15,673 bases of DNA from Amoeboradix gromovi (taxonomy: Eukaryota; Sanchytriomycota; Sanchytriomycetes; Sanchytriales; Sanchytriaceae): the NCBI GenBank assembly GCA_018985225.1, contig JADGIF010000185.1, positions 1-15,673 of the forward strand. Direction: 5' to 3'. Position numbers and translations under genes: made by a program. Every line of letters starts with the position of its first letter. The first letter of the stretch is position 1. Positions 14,001-15,673 of the stretch are shown here, piece by piece. Below the pieces are notes generated by a model, which was given only the letters and a program-made list of their open reading frames with translations, did no database searches and was not told where the DNA came from.

Positions 14001-15673
14001 ACAAAGTGGGCTATGAAATAGTAAATAATAAAAAATAAAGCCATTAATAAAACGGTAATTACATTGCTACTTAAGACACTAGATACAAAATACATAGAAT
14101 TCAAGGTCACATTGTCCCAACCATCACCGATAAATACTTGGAATACGGCAGCAAAACTACCCCAAAATGAACCAAAGTCAAATATATAGTTTGGATCAGT
14201 AGGATCAAAGGAAGCATCCATGAATATCAGGTTTAGAATCACTGAGCCAAGTATTATGTAAGATATACTAAGCAAGAACAAGCTCAGTAACTGCTTGTAC
14301 GACTTGATTATTACTCTTCCTAATTTACGAATACGGGGCATTAAATGAACTATACGAGGAGTTCTTAATAAGCTGAAAACCAAGAAGTAACGCGAGACTG
14401 AATTATTCAGTGCCACTGAAAACACGCCAATTAGATTACCAGCGCACAAAAAGAGTAACAATATACTAGAATTGGAGGAAGAAAGTAGCCTTAAATGAAC
14501 GCTAGCTAGTAGCATTAAACCTTCAGATATATATATAAAGCAAAAGGCAAGCTCTAACGAAACTGGGTAAAACCATTGAGGAACGTCGGAATTGATCTCA
14601 CTGTATACTATACGGATAACTAGCTCAATAGATATTATGGAGGCCATGCAGTTTGTAAAAGTTTCGCCTAGGTAAAGCCTACTGAATTGGTTGTTCTTAA
14701 ACAAAAAAGTATCAGTAACAACTACATTTTGACGCTCTTTGGCTCTTATATTGTCGTAAGTTTCTGTTATAACAGCAACAAACAACTTCAGTAGAATGAA
14801 AGACACAAAGATGACAAGAACGATATAAAATATAAATGCTATATAATATTCACCTGCCATTGTCCAATACATCACAGCAGTCCAATCCTCTAATGAGGTA
14901 GCAACAAACACGGTAAGAAATGAGTGAAATATGTCGTTATATGTAAGAAATGTAAAACCATCATTACGGGGCGAAAATAAGCATTTCTGATCAGGAGGAC
15001 ATTGATAACCCTTTTGGTTAATTCCACAATGTTGGTTAGTTCGAACCGAAGCAGGAAAGTCATCTTTTGATGGAAAACTAGAGGTGTTTACGGTAACAAA
15101 GCAAAATCGATTTAAACTATTCTGGAACATAGACAAGCCCATCACTGCAAAAATCAAGTAAAAGAATAGCAACAGGAGTAGTACTCCTATCAAGAGTGGC
15201 ATAGAAGCATTTAAAATCGTTTGCAATCCAGAAAAGTTCAAGAGTGCAAATAGTTTGAATAAGCTCATAGCCATGATTATATTACCAGTAAAGGCATCAA
15301 AAAATGTGGTAACAAATCCTATAATAAAAATAACAAATGACACCCATATATAATATTGCTTGTATTGTTTGCAAAATATTATAGAGAGTATGTGAGCAAT
15401 GTTCAGTGCCAATAGGGCATAAATTGGTATAATTGGAGCCAACAAATGAAGGATTAATATTCCTGTCGGTAAATATTTTTGGATCCTCGTGAAATCATCC
15501 AATTGGGATCTCATGTGAGGAGGTTTCAGGATCAAGACAAAGACTTGGGACACCAAATATAAAAACTAGACTAACTCGTTTTTAAAGGTGCTCCATACGG
15601 AGGAAATGCTATCATTAATAAAAGATCTTCTTCTTTCAAACCAATTTTCTTTCATTGATTGTATTCCCTCTTC
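11090..15673 (-). CDS. CCH1: CCH1-like four-domain voltage-gated calcium channel (5' end beyond window)
   Basis: An uninterrupted 1488-codon frame (15556-11090) encodes the pore-forming subunit of a Cav/CCH1/NALCN-type channel in the plasma membrane. Fungal CCH1 works with MID1 in high-affinity calcium uptake. Four six-segment repeats are visible. Their pore loops are TSLEDW (E223), FIGDGW (D478), TSESWTD (E873) and ITGESW (E1164), giving an E/D/E/E filter. Only repeat III has a strong S4 sensor (ARVLRVSKAIRVLRI, 751-765); repeats I, II and IV have few or irregular basic residues. After repeat IV, FKSAWAQYDLRGKGYINNDQL (1246-1266) is the degenerate EF-hand of the family, followed by an acidic, serine-rich tail. 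The first codon of the frame is TTG. The same frame continues to the window edge after one TAG at 15568-15566, so the true start lies outside. I use the symbol for the family; NALCN-like is the alternative. Confidence 0.9.
15510..15575 (-). other. Candidate 66-bp intron near the 5' side of the channel gene
   Basis: On the minus strand a GTTAGT donor-like site at 15575 and an ATGAG acceptor-like site ending at 15510 bound 66 bp. Removing them would take out the only in-frame stop (15568-15566) and keep the frame from FERRRSFINDSISS to SQLDDFTRIQ. GAG is a poor 3' splice site, so an undetected frameshift or a different acceptor remains possible. Confidence 0.3.

Noticed and set aside
1-15673. 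CRISPR arrays, tRNA or rRNA genes, bacterial ribosome-binding sites
   Set aside because: No spaced repeat array, cloverleaf or conserved rRNA segment was seen, and the gene content is eukaryotic.

Overview
The window looks like low-GC eukaryotic DNA, most likely from an early-diverging fungus. The evidence is a four-domain CCH1-type calcium channel, a glycolipid transfer protein, a RING-H2 protein, AATAAA signals at gene ends, and degraded IS607-like transposons of the kind known from fungi and other eukaryotes. The fungal assignment is an inference. The sequence does not name a species, and another protist group is not excluded.

Left third (1-5000). The window opens inside the last codons of a TnpB/Fanzor-like nuclease, followed by a conserved right-end (omega-RNA-like) segment that runs up to an intact RING-H2 gene (211-1404). 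Two more right-end remnants follow at about 1743-1850 and 2017-2130. A minus-strand deaminase-like gene broken by two frameshifts (2962-3984) is head-to-head with an intact 256-residue gene of unknown function with leucine-rich-repeat-like strands (4017-4787).

Middle (5000-10500). An IS607-type serine recombinase pseudogene (5300-5938) is followed by a minus-strand reverse-transcriptase-like gene (6169-8446). Its motifs resemble the bacterial Abi/UG (DRT) reverse transcriptases, its catalytic aspartates are substituted, and two frameshifts break it. Directly 5' of it, in the same orientation, lies a TnpB C-terminal pseudogene with its right end (8468-8880). A repeated protein-coding module sits at 8885-9075. 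A second, internally deleted TnpB-like remnant lies between about 9097 and 10460. Its right end appears to be split by a 416-bp MITE (9991-10406) with terminal inverted repeats and flanking TA.

Right third (10500-15673). An intact glycolipid transfer protein gene (10510-11067) converges, 22 bp apart, on an intact CCH1-like channel gene on the minus strand that runs off the right edge.

Together, the intact host genes (RING-H2, LRR-like, GLTP, CCH1) are separated by a graveyard of IS607/TnpB elements. Two further genes, deaminase-like and RT-like, have relatives in bacterial conflict systems and are both decayed or mis-sequenced. Three TnpB right ends lie 0 to about 55 bp upstream of a start codon in the same orientation (RING, RT, GLTP). 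That is the most unexpected structural pattern here.
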